A DNA stretch of 64,000 nucleotides from Marisa cornuarietis (lineage: Eukaryota; Mollusca; Gastropoda; Architaenioglossa; Ampullariidae). Both the position numbers and the translations under genes were made by a program. This document shows, piece after piece, positions 35,814-46,163 of the stretch (positions within the stretch are counted from its first letter, which is position 1; each line of letters starts with the position of its first letter). Location of the stretch: NCBI GenBank assembly GCA_004794655.1, contig SMMW01000610.1, positions 124,001-188,000 on the forward strand, given 5' to 3'. Below the pieces are notes generated by a model, which was not told the origin of the DNA, ran no database searches, and saw nothing but the letters and a program-made list of their open reading frames with translations.

Positions 35814-37740
35814 TTATTCCTTTTTGGCCCCAGTGGAGCATAGGGCCACAACTACACCACTCCAGCGGACCCGGCTCTGGGCCTCTCTCTTCAGTTGGGT
35901 CCATGTCATTCCAGCTGCCTCCGCCTCGCCGTGGACCGATCTTCTCCACGTCTGTCTGGGTCTCCCAACCCTGGGCCTCCCCTGTGGGTTCCAGTCCACA
36001 GCTTGTCGTGTTACATTTTCGGCCGGCTTTCGCAGGGCGTGACCGATCCAGCCCCACTTTCGCTTCTTGATGTCTTGGCTGGCAGGTTTTTGGTTGGCTC
36101 TCTCCCACAGGTATGCATTGGAGATCTTCTCGGACCATCTGATGTTGAAAATGTGACGCAGACATCTGTTGATGAATGTTTGAATCTTGTTGGTGATGGT
36201 GTTTGTCACACGCCATGTCTCAGACCCATATAGAAGGACAGGTTTTATGTTCGTATGAAAGATGCGGATCTTGGTATGCTGAAATAGTGCCTTGGAATTC
36301 CAGATGGGTCGCAGGATGTGGAATGCTTGCCTAGCTTTATTTATTCGGCTTCTTACATCTTCATCTGCATTTCCATCCTTGGTGACTGTGCTGCCTAGGT
36401 AGGTGAAGCGGTCAGTCTCTGTAATACATTCTCCATATAGTTGAAGTGGGGCTTCTTGCTTGTTGTTGATCCGCATTACCTCTGTCTTCTTGGTGTTGAT
36501 TGTCAGGCCAGTTGTCGCTGCTTCTTCTGAGAGCCGAGTGAGCTTTGTCTGTGCATGTTGCTGGTTGTGGAACAACAGGCTGATGTTATCCACAAAGTCG
36601 AGATCCTCAAGTTGCAAGGTGAAGGTCCATCGAATGCCTGTGTTGATGTTAGAGGTTGTTCTTCTCATGATCCAGTCTATGACGATGACGATGATGATGA
36701 TAATCATGATGATGATGATGATGTCCATTTATAATGCGCAGGTATCCATTCCTACTGTGGTGCGAAAGTAAGCTCCTCTTTGGTCGTTCAACAGCACTGC
36801 ACTCGTTGAGCTGTTATACAGTGCTTCAGTGACTTGGACGAGCCCTCCTTCGATGTTGAATTTTCGCATCACATGTCATAGCCCCTCGTGCCAGACTCTG
36901 TCAAATGCCTTTTTAAAGTCAATGAAGTTGCGGTAGACGTTCCGCTGATGCTGAAGATGTTTTTCTATAAGAAGACGACAGTTGAAGATCTGCTCAACTG
37001 TGCTTCTATGTGGCTTGAAGCCAGCCTGCTCTTCATTATTATTATTTATTATTATTCTGCTATCAGCTCATCTGCGGTGTTGCTGATGCGGTTCTGACGA
37101 CTTGGCTTGAGTGACTGATAAGGCTTATGGTTCTATAGTTCTGGCACTGTTTGTTGTTTGAGAGGAATGATAGTGACTGCGTCCATTCTTTGGGCCATTC
37201 CTTGTGTTCACAGACTGTTTGGCACAGAACAGTTAGGGCCTTTTTCTTCCCCATCCTGCTTGAGCAGCTCAGCTGGCACATTATCAACGCCTGGCAACTT
37301 TAGTTCCTTCAGACTATGTACAGCTCTTTCCACCTCTTCCCGTAGGACTGCTAGGTCTGCAGTCTCTAGTCTGGAAAATGTTGACATCGGTCTTCAGCTG
37401 GAAGTTGTTCATGCCTTTACAGTACTCAGTCCATCGGTTGAGTACAGCATTGTTTCTGTGAGAAGGTGAACATTGCTGTCTTCGATGACTGAGGTCTTCT
37501 GCTGGTCTGTCTTAGTGAGAGTCTTTAGTAGCTCGTAGGCCTTTTTTGTGTCACCTCGTGCCATTCCATCCTCTTATGTCCCAGCATTGGCTATCGAACC
37601 AGTTCTCCATGGCTGCCTTCATCTCTTTCTTTATGGCACCGTTCACATCTTTGTATTTAGTAGCTGCTTCGGGTTTGCTTTTCTTTTCTCTCTTCAAGGC
37701 CCTCCTTTGGTCACAGAGATCTAGGATGTCATTCATGACT
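35814..37740 (-). mobile_element. Non-LTR retrotransposon, RT portion (probably family A)
   Basis: On the minus strand, from 37740 down, the sequence carries RT blocks in order with several frame changes: YRTISLISHSS (near 37130), QAGFKPHRSTVEQIFNC (near 37020), NFIDFKKAFDRVWH (near 36930), then a GATGAT microsatellite (36677-36722), then an open frame 36728-35814 with LEDLDFVDNISLL at the catalytic position, FTYLGSTVTKDG, KPVLLYGSETW, RWGWIGHALRK-like and ALCSTGAKKE at the end. The catalytic ADD is altered to FVDN, and frames are broken, so it is dead. The C-terminal blocks match the 11.5-12.0 kb copy. Confidence 0.88.
36677..36722. repeat. (ATG)n-type microsatellite inside a LINE
   Basis: Imperfect trinucleotide run ATGATGATG with GACGATGACG at its left edge. 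It interrupts the RT domain of the surrounding LINE just before the catalytic site. Confidence 0.9.
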
Positions 37741-38214
37741 CATGGCTGTTTCTTATTCCTATATCACCCTAGAACCTCCTGTCTACAGTAGCACCTCTGA
37801 TGTTTCCACCGAGGGTGTCTACGTCACATTCTTTAGTTACAGCAGTTGAAAGAGAGAGAGAGAGATCCCATTTTTGGTCGTACCTTTTACAACCACCAAT
37901 GCTACAGCCAGCTCAGCAACAGATGTCCTGCATTGCACTAGCTCCACACAGACTGTTAATAGCTACCCAAAGACTGTTAACACCGGAATTAATTACGATG
38001 TAAAACAGTATGTTGACAGGTGCTTATCCTTATATTGTAATAGACTGCACTGAGCTTTTCACACAGAGGCCATCGCCCCTCATATATCACAGAGCCTGAC
38101 ATACAGTCATTACAATGCAAATGTGACATGGAAGGCACTGATAGACTTTCCACCATTTGTACCTTATTTGGGGTTGGGAAGTATCAGTGATCAACAAATT
38201 CTTTTTCAGTTAGG

Positions 38215-38425
38215 ACTTGGTCGAACAAGGTGTTGCAATAATGGGAGATAAGGGATTTGACATGAGCAGACTGATCACAGAAAGAGGGTTTGAGCTAACC
38301 AACCTATCAAAAAGGAACAAAATGAAGAGAGTGACAGCAACGCAGATAATTCCGACTAGAAGAATCACCTCTCAGAATTCATGCTGATCGTCATGGCCAG
38401 AATAAAGAAGTTTCAATCTGAACTG
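38215..38425 (+). pseudogene. Remnant of a DDE_Tnp_4 (PIF/Harbinger-type) transposase
   Basis: A broken frame reads VAIMGDKGFDMSRLITERGF followed by a basic segment and then TRRITS and, after a one-base shift, RIHADRHGQNK. This matches the order ADKGF...IP...RRIASLRIHVERAIGR of DDE_Tnp_4 transposases, where the Asp of DKGF is the second catalytic acid and the Glu of the RIHxER segment is the third; here that residue is Asp. Only about 70 residues survive, with stops. Confidence 0.62.
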
Positions 38426-39239
38426 TCCACAACAACTCATCCTGATACAATATGGTAAAAGACCAGTTTTGTTAGTCAATGCATACTTGTTTAAAAATGT
38501 AGACAACTGACATACATGTTTTTCATGTGCACGTAAATTTTGTTAAAATTTAGTGAATAAAGCTTGTATTCACAACAGCAAACATTGACGAGACAGATTT
38601 GTTTGTTACTTTTACCAGTACACGTAAATCCTAAAAAATAAAGATGGAAAATCAAGTACAAACTTTGAAGATTTCATGTTTATAGACATCAAAACAAGAC
38701 GCATGCAAACACAAGACCTCTTCACTCTGGTAGTTTCTAGTAACTTTTAAATCAAAGATGCCCCATAGCAAGTAGCAACCACTTTATCGTTTATTCTTGA
38801 ATTGTGGATGTCTGGCACCTACATCAAATTTCACTGCCATACATGGCGTCAGCCTGTTTCCTACAGTTCTGTGCGCGAAATACTCATGCCAGCTCGCAAA
38901 TATTCCTTCAATCTGGCTACTTTCCACAGAATTATTTTCTTCGTCACCACTCATCTTCTCCATTTTACAAACGTTCGGTCGGTCCGAAAGTTGCATGCGC
39001 AAGGAACAAAAGACGCGTACCCCTATTCTTGCAAGGATCAAAATAGCAGCAACCCCACTCGAACCACCTAATAGACAAGGATGAAGTTTTAGCCTTGTCC
39101 AAGCTCTACACTCCCAGCAAAACCTGATCGCCATTGGCATGTGAATTATCGTCCACAGCTAATTGTTTTATTGTGCAGATGATGTACAAAGCGGTAATAA
39201 ACTGTCTTTGTGCGCATGCGCAGACCATGCCAAAGTCGT
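38426..39239. other. Divergent-gene spacer with an NRF1-type palindrome
   Basis: Several overlapping open frames at 38784-39140 on both strands show no recognisable domain and I do not call them genes. The palindrome TGCGCATGCGCA at 39211-39222 fits the NRF1 consensus found in animal promoters, but no first exon is evident beside it. Confidence 0.35.
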
Positions 39240-39930
39240 AGAGAAATGGTGGTGATGTTCTTAATTGTCACTTTTCCTGCAGTTTGTGAGCACCGAAGAT
39301 CATGTCTGTGGTGCTGCGCCTATTTATGCTTTGGTTTTCAGGGAGGCTATCCCTCGAGAGATGGTGAAGGGGACGGTTGAGGTTGAGGAGGAGTCGTGAC
39401 AGGACTTTGCCTGCTGTGGAGAGCAGAGAGATGCTACTGTGGCCATCACAGGACTGAAGGTTTCCCTTTCTTTTGTTGATGTAGATTTTGGTGGCATCTT
39501 TAAGTTTGGGGACAGTGCACTCATTCTGCATGTACTAGAGGAGTTGATCATCCGCTGCGATAAGCCCACACCACCCCTGTACAGCTCAGCACGAATGTCA
39601 TCTGATCCTGGGGCCTTATCATTTGCCATCTGCTTGATGGTCTTTATGGCTTCCTCTTCTGTGGATGGCGTGCCAAGATCAGTTTGTCTCCACCTGGGGC
39701 AAGCGGGCAATGTCTTCATCATTAATGGAAGACGGGCGGCTTAGGACATTGTCGAAATACTCGGCCCATCTCAACAGGAAGTATTTGCTTTTCAGCTGAC
39801 TCTATGCCATCAGCACTGAGGATGGGGCAAGATCCAGGGAACTGTGGACCACAGGCGACCTTTGGGTGTCCTCAGGTTTCCTCCTGATCCAGGGTTTGTG
39901 CATCTCACGGAACCTTTTCTCGTGTTGCTG
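39240..39930 (-). mobile_element. Non-LTR retrotransposon fragment, N-terminal RT blocks
   Basis: Minus-strand frames 39722-39324 and 39531-39268 carry IKTIKQMANDKAPGSDDIRAELYRGG, then ISLLSTAGKVLSRLLLN and TTDMIFGAHKLQEK. These are the early RT blocks, in order, with a one-base shift between them. Its 5' side is abutted by the GT microsatellite. Confidence 0.85.
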
Positions 39931-39939
39931 CGAATGTTG

Positions 39940-39940
<1 letters not shown>

Positions 39941-40022
<82 letters not shown>
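39941..40022. repeat. (GT)n microsatellite, about 41 units
   Basis: Uninterrupted GT dinucleotide run of about 82 bp. Confidence 0.98.
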
Positions 40023-40028
<6 letters not shown>

Positions 40029-40206
40029 AGGATCATTTCGGTGGGCATGGAAAAAATGTGTTTCTCTGACCGTATCGCATGGATTTCTACATCACTCTAT
40101 CTCGTCAAACGCGTGTTGATGACGGCGGATTGAGTGAAGGGGCTCCAGAGCAACTATATTTGATGTTAATATAGCTTCTTGTGTCCTCGGTGATTGATTT
40201 GTTTTT

Positions 40207-40325
40207 TTGGTTCTGAGACGATTCGGCTTTCGGTGATGGGACTATGTGGACTCACTAGGGACGATAGACGTACATATAGCTGGGGCGACTTGACTCGGGC
40301 CGGGTGTGGGGCGAAATGACCGCCC
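40207..40325 (+). repeat. Dispersed repeat with GGGACGATTTGNC-type words (copy 1)
   Basis: A series of related words: GAGACGATTCGGCTTTCGG, GGGACGATAGAC, GGGGCGACTTGACTCGGG and GGGGCGAAATGACC. The same vocabulary recurs at 45.3 kb and, in reverse, at 50.3 kb. Likely the end of a transposon with repeated-word termini. It lies 240 bp upstream of the KCTD7-like start codon. Confidence 0.5.
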
Positions 40326-40560
40326 CCTTCCCCCCTTTCGATCTATGTTTGAATCTATATTTGTGTTTCACTTTTTGATTTCTATAAGTTGCACCGAACC
40401 TACTGTAAAAATGGGGAAATACGCTTAAAAAATCTACTTTTTGGGGTAAACATCGACGCCAGAAAGGTCATGACCTTATTTGCAAATCACGTGATGCGCA
40501 GTGCCTCCCCCCCCCAACCTCTCCCCCCCCCGTCAAGGGGAGAACAACGTAAAGAGAGAA

Positions 40561-42433
40561 ATGTCCGACGAGGAAGATTCCGACACCGTGGAGGAGATAA
40601 TAACGGTGCGACCTTTACCGACCCCGCGTTTAAAGCAAATTCATGCACACCGTGCGCAGCAGCACACGAGTTGCTGGAGTAACGGTCATGCTGACGGCGG
40701 GAGAGTGTCAGGACAGGTAATGGCAGTTAGTAGCGCTGCTTGTTATTGTCAGTAACCTGTATCATACCACTCCTTCAAACCATTTACTTTCAGACTACAT
40801 TATATTCTTTGTAACAACAGAATACTGGATCTTAGAATGTACAGAGCAGTGTCACCTGACAAGTAGTTGTATTCTAAAGAGCAAGTCAAGGGAGGTGATT
40901 GCTGCCCTTGCAGATGACAGAACATGTAGGCACATCTGTTTAGTAAACACATTTTGTTTAGCTTTTTAAATGTAACAGTAGTTTTCGTTACCAAAAAATT
41001 GAGCTGACAAGTCATCATTCAAAATTAATTAAACACTGCCCACCTAACGCTGTACCTTCTTTCCTATAGTCTCTCTGCCCCGAGCTCAATCACAATATCT
41101 GAACATCTCACACATGCTGTTCAGATCAACCTATTATTTTCTAGACACATCCTAATATTATTTATTTTCCTATCTAGTATGATTATGAATACAGTATTAA
41201 ATGCTCCTTAAATAAAAAAGAAAGTATGTTATACCTAATGAATAATCAAGGAAAATGTATGCATTTACTTATATACAACATGTATAACAATATTCTTTCC
41301 ATAGAAAGTTTTTAATGTATTAGTCTACAGTATCTCACTCACCTGCATACAGGTAAATTAAAATCTATGAAGACACAGAAGAAAATACCTTTCACAATAC
41401 AGGGGGAAAAAAAATCCAAAATCATAAGATCGAGTTTATGTCTAATCTGCTACACTACAGATGTTAATGCACAGTTTTCACATTTTGGGAGAGTTTTTCG
41501 TTCATGATGACTTTATGCTAAGGATGGCCTTAGAGATTGCTGCTCTTTTGATAAACTTGTGAACTGACCACAAAAACCTGATCATACGCATCTGAGAAAT
41601 GTTGCTTTGTTAACAACATCTTTAATTTTTAAAGTGCCTTTCATATATGATTTTACCAGAAAATTCTAGTTTTTTGCAGATGTCATAAACATATAGAGAT
41701 AACATGGTCAGTTTTCTTATTTCAGCCTCCAGACTCTAAAAGAGAGGAGGCCAGTTTTCCTCCCATCATTCCACTGAATGTTGGAGGACACATCTATATG
41801 ACTCGACTGTCTACACTTCTTAAGTATTCTGACTCTATGCTGGCTGCCATGTTCAGTGGCCGACATCGCATAGACAGAGACAACAATGGAAATTACTTCT
41901 TGGACAGCAATGGAGTCATTTTCAGCCATATCTTGGAGTTCTTGCGATATGGCAGTCTTCCAGACAAGGAGAATGCTTTTTTGGTCTACAGAGATGCACA
42001 TTACTATGGTCTGCATGAGCTAGTGGAGAAACTGGCTCTGCGGCCAGAAATAGCAGCCATTAGCGTGAAGGAAGCTCACAAGTCCCAGTTTCCAAATTAT
42101 ACAGAGGTGAAAGAACAAGTCATTCGAACAGCAATGGCCAATGCCTCAATTACTCGGGTTGGGGATGTCAACATATATGCCTTTCGAAAAGAGTTTAAGG
42201 CCAAGGCACCAAGCTTCAGTCTGAAGCATACCTGTATCACTGAGCAAGCAGACATTGTTGTGGGACCCTGGGAAGCAGCTGCAGATGAAGAAACTTTTAT
42301 TCGCTGCTTGGAAAATGATCTTTTAGAAGAAGGCTTCAGTGTCAGACCACATGAAGCAAAACGTAGATGTAAATATTACAATGGCCAGACATGCCAAAAA
42401 TTTCTGTTTAAAATCACCATCTCTTTCGATTGA
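40561..42433 (+). CDS. KCTD7: BTB/POZ protein, KCTD7-like
   Basis: Two exons, 40561-40716 and 41726-42433, join in phase 0 to give 287 residues. Exon 1 encodes an acidic then basic N-terminus starting MSDEEDSDTVEE; an upstream in-frame Met at 40501 lies in a proline-rich stretch and is less likely. Exon 2 opens the BTB domain with PPIIPLNVGGHIYMTRLSTL, then LAAMFSGRH and YFLDSNGVIFSHILEFLR, about residues 64-155. The C-terminal half has the KCTD7-type block VGPWEAAADEETFIRCLEND, and the protein ends KFLFKITISFD, like the EFKITWW end of KCTD7. KCTD7 proteins act as cullin-3 adaptor-type BTB proteins and influence membrane potential in neurons; that role here is inference by homology. Human KCTD7 has 289 residues, so length agrees. 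KCTD14 is a close paralogue in vertebrates. Confidence 0.93.
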
Positions 42434-44518
42434 TCCTTTATACTGCACATGACGAATAACTTTAAGAAGATAACTAAATATGAGGCACCTTTATGTTTCA
42501 GTGGCGTAGGAAGATGCTTGGCTTTGAGGGGGGGGGGGTGGCATCTCCATGCTGACAATGAATGACGTTCACGTTCTTGCCTTCCCAGCATCATTTTTTT
42601 TTGGGGGGGTGGCGGCTGCCTTCCTTGCCCCCCACCGGTTTCTATGCTACTGTGTTTTCTTTTAGGCCTACTTTCATATCTTGATGTCAAAGAAAGACAT
42701 GAAAAGAACAATAAGGAGCTCTGTGCAAAATATAATGCATGAATTTTAAGCGAAATAAATATGTTTGATGAATTTTATACTTCAGTAGATGATGTCCAGT
42801 GCTTCAGATCTTTTCTTACCCAGAAATTAGTTACCTGGGATCATCGAAAAATAAAATTATTACATTTAAACACATTTTACAAAGAGAATCATTTTTTAAA
42901 AAGCTTCACTTTTCTTTTCTGTAAACACAAAGTGGCCATGTTTGGAACTGTTCAAGGCTGCACATGCAAATTAAATCTGGTTTTTCTGATAGAGAAATTG
43001 TAACCAAAGAGTCTTACAATGCTAAAGTAGTATTTAGAGCTTTGATAATGCTGTACCTAGCAATGCTGTCACTTTAGGTTTTGATAATGATATTTACACT
43101 ATGTTGTTCTGGAAGTGTGCTGGCACACTTGTGTTAATAGTCTCCAATGACCTCACTTGCAGTGGCTGGCAGCTGTTAGAAGCTTAATTTTAGAATCTCC
43201 TTTACTGCACAATTTTGTCATTGTGATCATTGTTTTCTTGTTAACATATACCTTAGTGTGTTTACTTACAAAGTGTTTGCCATGATAATTGGATGGAATT
43301 TTATTCTTTAATGTTTGCCTATATTAATACATTGCCATATATCTTTAGTTTGTTGAGGTATTTTGAAGATGTTTTAATTGTTCACATTTTTTTCATTAGC
43401 CTTTTTTGGGGATTTTTGTAACCTTTATGAACGTGCTGATTTCAACTCAGATTGCTCGAGATATAATGGTATTTTTTTTTATCACAAAGGTCTTTCAGTA
43501 ACGTGAAGTTCTAATATGTTCCAGACACTCGCCATGCTTTTCTAACTTTAGAGATACGTTTTATCAACTGTTTTTGTTTGATTAACTGTTTATGCATCCA
43601 CTTTAAAAATAATGAAAAGCATTTTCTTTAAAAATTCATCCTGTGATTATCTATTTATTTTTTTCTCATTTGTATCTCACGCAATTCTTTCCAAAAGCTC
43701 TATCTAAATTGTTTATGTAACTGAAAAGCAAAAATAAGTACTTTCATTTTTAAACTGCATAACAGTCAAACATAACATTAGACTCAAAATTTCTACAACA
43801 TAACCATAATATACAACTGTTATAAGTTTTAATTTAAAAAATGTAAAATTGTTATTAGTTTTATAAACGCACACCTGACCTAAATACTTTTGACATCACT
43901 GAAGGCTTTAGCTAGTGCACTAGCTCCTAGCTTGTGCTACATCAGTGAGCTGACATAATGATGATTTGAAAAAATCAGTATCTTAATTAAATAAATCCAG
44001 TCATTTGCAAATAATTTTGCACTTGGCTTATATAGCCTTTATATTATGGTTGTAACTGCTATTACCACAAACAGAACATTGTTGCCGCACGTCAGTTTCA
44101 ATATATACCTATACCTACACACATTATCCTTATACAGTGCAGGCTGTGCCAATCGATGTAATTATGTATATTTGATTTGGTATGATATGATGTATAATTT
44201 TTAATGAAATGGTAAAAATTATGTTTTCTTAATGAGAAGGCTTTTTGTTCATGCTCCATTTTTAGAGCTTAAAAGGACCAGTTCAGTCTAATGATGTACA
44301 TAAATAACTGTTTTAGTTTCTTGGGACTTGTTGATGGTGATATATTTTATCTCAATGAACAATATATACTGTGATAAGTGAAGGAAGGATCAGAACCGGA
44401 AGAAAGGTTACTGTTATGTTTTCTTTCCTTGTAATCTTACAGTTATTTTTATTACACACTTTTATCTCGTCACTTAGTTGAGTATTCCTAGATTATAGTG
44501 AATCCCCGTATTATATGC
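42434..44518 (+). other. KCTD7-like 3' UTR and AT-rich downstream spacer
   Basis: No frame with a domain. The 42498-42660 part is a G-rich repeat-like insert (CAGTGGCGTAGGAAG, G10 run, C-rich counterpart) of the sort often found in invertebrate UTRs. AATAAA-type signals occur at 42754 and later; the transcript end is not determinable. The remainder is AT-rich and featureless. Confidence 0.5.
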
Positions 44519-44775
44519 AGGGCGGTCCGGTGGCTCAACACTTAGTACCTGTCACCAATACAAAGAAGGTTGGCTGTCCTTGGTTCAGCTCTCGTCTCGG
44601 GCATATGTTTACAGGACTGGCTGCATGCCTTGCTGTAATATATAGGCCTATATATATATATAGTTTTCTGGCTCGGTGTAAAACACCAAACTCTCCCCCT
44701 GTACAATATGCATTCATACACATGTAACGACCACGACAATAAAGTGACAATAAAGACCAGATTTGTACAGCTCCA
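44519..44775 (+). mobile_element. tRNA-derived SINE
   Basis: Starts GGGCGGTCCGGTGGCTCAAC. The A-box-like TGGCTCAACACTTAGT and the B-box-like GGTTCAGCTCT are 48 bp apart, as in a pol III promoter within a tRNA-related head. A body of about 180 bp follows, containing TA microsatellite and ending near GACAATAAAGACC. No tRNA fold is kept, so it is not a tRNA gene. Confidence 0.65.
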
Positions 44776-45015
44776 CTGGTTTGTTGATGATTATATATAT
44801 ATATAGCGACGTGTGTCCTTAATTAACTCACACCATATTTAACATCACTTATACCATCATACTGATGATACACAAAGCACGTATGACATCACGAACAAAC
44901 CACATGCACATTCAAGTGTAAACAAAAAATGCTAAATTTTGAAAATACTAAAGCCTTTAATATGCGCATTCAAAATGTGATTTTTGATGAAAAGGGGTGT
45001 GGCGGATCTTTCGAT

Positions 45016-45276
45016 AAAAGGTAAAGGTCATCCCATAACCTTTTCAGGTGGTAGGGGAGTGAGGTGTTAGAGACCCCACTTTTCTCGGGGCCAGCTTTTA
45101 CATGAGGGTGGTGCCCATCTCCTCTCCCTCGCTCTTACCTTCCCCAACCCTCTATGGAGTCAGGTACCCATTCCCGTCAGCTGGGTCGACTGGGGGAAGT
45201 TTGCTGCGCTTATCGGGAACTGAACCAGCGCGCTCTCGGTTCGGACGCCAGCGCTCTAACCACTCGGCCATCCGCT
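45016..45276 (-). mobile_element. tRNA-derived SINE with perfect 9-bp target duplication
   Basis: On the minus strand it begins at a GCGGATGGCCGAGTGGTTAG head, with A box TGGCCGAGTGG and B box GGTTCAGTTCC, the pattern of a leucine- or serine-type tRNA head, followed by a 180-bp body. The 9-mer TCTTTCGAT flanks it exactly at 45007-45015 and 45277-45285. The head keeps box spacing, so the copy could still hold a pol III promoter. It is inserted in the GGGACGATTTG-word repeat. Confidence 0.87.
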
Positions 45277-45285
45277 TCTTTCGAT

Positions 45286-45480
45286 CGGCATCTTCGATGA
45301 TCGATTCGCTTTTTGGGCTTGGGACGATTTAACTTTTCTGTCATGGACCTACGTGAGACGAATTGACTTTCGGTGTGGGACGAAATGGTAGGGGTGAAAT
45401 CACAGACTTCTATTTTTAAAATTAAGTCTGTGCATGGGTGAAATGGTCTTGGGGCGAGTTAAATGACCTATGACCCTCTT
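45286..45480 (+). repeat. Dispersed repeat with GGGACGATTTGNC-type words (copy 2)
   Basis: Contains TGGGACGATTTAACTTTTCTG, GAGACGAATTGACTTTCGG, GGGACGAAATGGTAGGGG, and GGGGCGAGTTAAATGACC, the same vocabulary as 40.2-40.3 kb. It was split by the SINE, so its left part continues to about 44985. Confidence 0.5.
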
Positions 45481-45678
45481 GTATATATAGGCCTATATAT
45501 ATATATAGCTATAGCTACTGATCAACTGAGTAGCTGTTGTCCAAATGCCGTAGATTAAGTTTAGATTCGGTTGGTGACAGCAGAATGATCATCAATAACA
45601 TTAAATCACTTGTTACTTTGGTTTGTCAAGTAAATGCAGCTGCTTCTGGAAAGTGTGTTCAGAAAAAGCGTGCACAGC

Positions 45679-46163
45679 CTTACTATTACTATTTTAATAC
45701 TATTTGTTAGTCTTACTATTACTATTTTAATACTATTTGTTAGTCTTACTATTACTATTTTAATACTATTTGTTAGTCTTACTATTTTAATACTATTTGT
45801 TAGTCTTACTATTACTATTTTAATACTATTTGTTAGTCTTACTATTACTATTTTAATACTATTTGTTAGTCTTACTATTACTATTTTAATACTATTTGTT
45901 AGTCTTACTATTTTAATACTATTTGTTAGTCTTACTATTACTATTTTAATACTATTTGTTAGTCTTACTATTACTATTTTAATACTATTTGTTAGTCTTA
46001 CTATTTTAATACTATTTGTTAGTCTTACTATTACTATTTTAATACTATTTGTTAGTCTTACTATTACTATTTTAATACTATTTGTTAGTCTTACTATTAC
46101 TATTTTAATACTATTTGTTAGTCTTACTATTACTATTTTAATACTATTTGTTAGTCTTACTAT
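45679..46163. repeat. 33/27-bp minisatellite, 15 units
   Basis: Units of 33 bp (TCTTACTATTACTATTTTAA...TTTGTTAG) and of 27 bp (lacking one TTACTA) in the order 3 long, 1 short, 3 long, 1 short, 2 long, 1 short, 4 long. Because both lengths are multiples of three, long frames run through on both strands; they are not evidence of a protein. The array ends exactly where the 46.2-kb LINE begins. Confidence 0.96.

Noticed and set aside
38784..39140. 118-codon minus-strand frame, overlapped by three plus-strand frames
   Set aside because: No recognisable family; competing frames on both strands and neighbouring transposon debris make a gene unlikely, although a transposon-derived exon remains possible.
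39941..40022. Cysteine/valine repeat proteins
   Set aside because: Translation of a (GT)n microsatellite.
44519..44600. tRNA gene
   Set aside because: A-box and B-box-like words are present but the stems of a cloverleaf do not pair; the body and tail are those of a SINE.
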